Assembly: GCF_025362455.1 (NCBI RefSeq)
Contig: NZ_JANYGJ010000080.1
Coordinates: forward strand, 1 to 20,335
DNA from: Deinococcus sp.
GTDB taxonomy: Bacteria > Deinococcota > Deinococci > Deinococcales > Deinococcaceae
Direction: 5' to 3'
DNA: 20,335 bases
Below the pieces are notes generated by a model that saw only the letters and a program-made list of their open reading frames with translations, had not been told where the DNA came from and did no database searches. Both the position numbers and the translations under genes were made by a program. Each line of letters begins with the position of its first letter. The first letter of the stretch is position 1. Of the stretch, positions 16,314-20,335 are shown piece after piece.

Positions 16314-17431
16314 ATGAGCGAAACCCGTTTCAACATCGGAGAGCTGGCGCAGCGGGCGGGACTGAGCGTCCGAACCGTCACTACGACACCCTGGGTCTGC
16401 TGACGGCGACTGAGCGCACCGAGGCCGCTTACCGGCGCTACTCACCGGATGACCTGACCCGACTGCTTCAGATTCGCAGCCTGAAGACTCTCGGCCTGAG
16501 CCTGGAGGAAATTGGCCGGGCGCTGGACGATCCCGCCTGCGACGTGAAGACGGTGCTGGCTCAGCATCTCGCCGCCGCGCGGCTGCGACTTCAGCGAGAT
16601 CAGGCGTTGGTGACGCAGTTGCAGCGCTTACAGAACAGGTCCGAGACCGGCTGGGCCGAGCTGGCTGAGGTCATTGAGTTGATGCAGACCTTGGCTGATC
16701 CTCAGGGCGATAAAAATGCCCGTATTCGCAGCGCTTTTTCTCTGGGCGCAGCGGCGCGTCAGGAAGCTCTGCCTGTGCTGATCGAGCAGCTCATCACCGA
16801 GCCGGATTTCTTTGTGCGTGAGACGCTGACCTGGGCGGTCGTTCGCATGGGCGCAGCGGTCCTCCCGGCGCTGTTGCCGCTGCTGGAGCATGCTGACCCG
16901 GCGGTGCGCCTCCAGGTGGTTCATACCCTCAGCAAGCTCTCTGAGCCGAGGGCGACGGCGGCATTGTTGCTGGCCGTCCAGGACCCGGACGCCGAGGTCG
17001 CTCGCCGGGCCGTGTTCGCGCTGGGGCAGCTCGGCAGCAGTGAGGCGCTGGGTGGATTGATCGCCGTGCTGGGGCAGCCCAGCGCACAGCACCGCCAGTC
17101 GCTGAATACCGCACTGGTTCAGGTTGGCAGCGCTGCCGTGCCTGCGCTGATAGAGGCGCTTGACCAGCCGTCAGCGCTGGTGCGGGCGCAGGCCGCCGAC
17201 ATTCTGGGGCTCATCGGGAGCGGCGAGGCGGTCCCGGCACTAGCTGATCTCCTCGGCGACGGCGACTGGGAAGTGAGATTCGCTGCTCTCAGTGCGCTGG
17301 GGCAGCTCGCAGGTCAGGCGGCGCAGCGGGCATTGTCGCTGGCGGTCCAAGACCCCGATGCCCGTCTGAGAGCGGTAGCGATTCGCCTGCTGGCGGACGC
17401 TGAGCGCGCACCGTCCCGTCAACTTGCCTGA
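16314..17431 (+). pseudogene. MerR-HEAT repeat regulator, frameshifted in the HTH
   Basis: AGGAGG lies 9 nt before ATG 16314. Frame 1 reads MSETRFNIGELAQRAGLSVRTV, a MerR N-terminus, then stops at 16401-16403. From 16376 another frame continues it perfectly: RHYDTLGLL, YRRYSPDDLTRLLQIRSLKTLGLSLEEIG, a helical linker, and from about codon 120 at least five HEAT/PBS-lyase-like repeats (such as LPVLIEQL, AVVRMGAAVLPALLPLLEHADPAVR, FALGQLGSSEALGGLI) to TGA 17431. The joined protein would have 373 residues. The break fits loss of one of two tandem CGTC units (ACC-GTC-CGT-CAC to ACC-GTC-AC). The 350-codon remainder shows no further damage, so the lesion is recent or a sequencing error; a GTG at 16544 could start a DNA-binding-deficient fragment. 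Confidence 0.82.
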
Positions 17432-17546
17432 GCGGATCTGGAGGGTTGTCTGGCACCGAATGCCTGCCCGATCATGGCAGCCTGGTCAAACCTTGAGCCC
17501 GCCTCCACCAATTTTCCCCCGGCACTTTTGCCCCCACCCCAGCCGC

Positions 17547-17552
17547 TAAACT
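17547..17552 (+). promoter_or_regulatory. Probable -10 box of mfd
   Basis: TAAACT is followed by 6 nt, GGAGTA, and then the mfd ATG. Spacing fits a leaderless start, but the GGAG could instead act as a close ribosome binding site if transcription begins further upstream. Confidence 0.5.
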
Positions 17553-17558
17553 GGAGTA

Positions 17559-20335
<2,777 letters not shown>

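Overview
The window is GC-rich bacterial DNA with strongly G/C-biased third codon positions. It most likely comes from Deinococcus or a close relative. Reasons: the gene families and codon use, many promoters that look leaderless (a TANNNT box 6-7 nt before the start codon), GT/AC-rich low-complexity spacers, and an Mfd with a short N-terminal part. The assignment is inference; no rRNA or other phylogenetic marker is present.

Left part (1-4711). A truncated minus-strand gene start sits at the left edge. trpS (minus) follows; its protein carries a C-x21-C-x6-C-x2-C motif like that of [4Fe-4S] tryptophanyl-tRNA synthetases. trpS is divergent from nspC (carboxynorspermidine decarboxylase, polyamine synthesis) across a 145-bp spacer with G-quadruplex motifs on both strands. 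Next come a small hypothetical gene with a terminator, and a lipoprotein gene (Big_5 plus DNRLRE-like regions). The lipoprotein leader contains four 11-bp TTTGAC-type repeats and a 30-bp palindrome.

Centre (4724-11138). This is a complete-looking oligosaccharide uptake and use locus. A minus-strand cluster encodes a CUT1 solute-binding protein, two permeases (ATGA overlap) and a cytosolic GH1 beta-glucosidase. A LacI-type regulator is encoded divergently. Three near-identical 15-bp operators (GATAACGTTTTTTGC type) lie in the divergent region. One sits exactly in the 17-bp spacer of a good promoter for the transport genes and another lies 100 bp downstream of it. No ATPase gene is in the cluster, so the importer probably uses a shared ATPase encoded elsewhere, as in Streptomyces CebEFG/MsiK.

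Right-centre (11351-14725). proA (proline synthesis) is followed closely by a small secreted protein, a GNAT protein and an AT-rich HEFGH metalloprotease-like gene. The last two junctions are overlapping stop/start codons. The metalloprotease-like gene differs sharply in base composition from its neighbours and looks transferred, yet it is joined to the cluster by an ATGA overlap.

Right part (14751-20335). rpe and comB overlap (ATGA) on the minus strand. Divergent from them is a MerR-type regulator fused to HEAT-like repeats. Its reading frame is broken inside the DNA-binding domain by what looks like loss of one copy of a tandem CGTC. Its promoter has the 19-bp spacer and dyad typical of MerR control. 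The window ends inside mfd (transcription-repair coupling factor), which carries an extra segment of about 21 residues between helicase motifs II and III.
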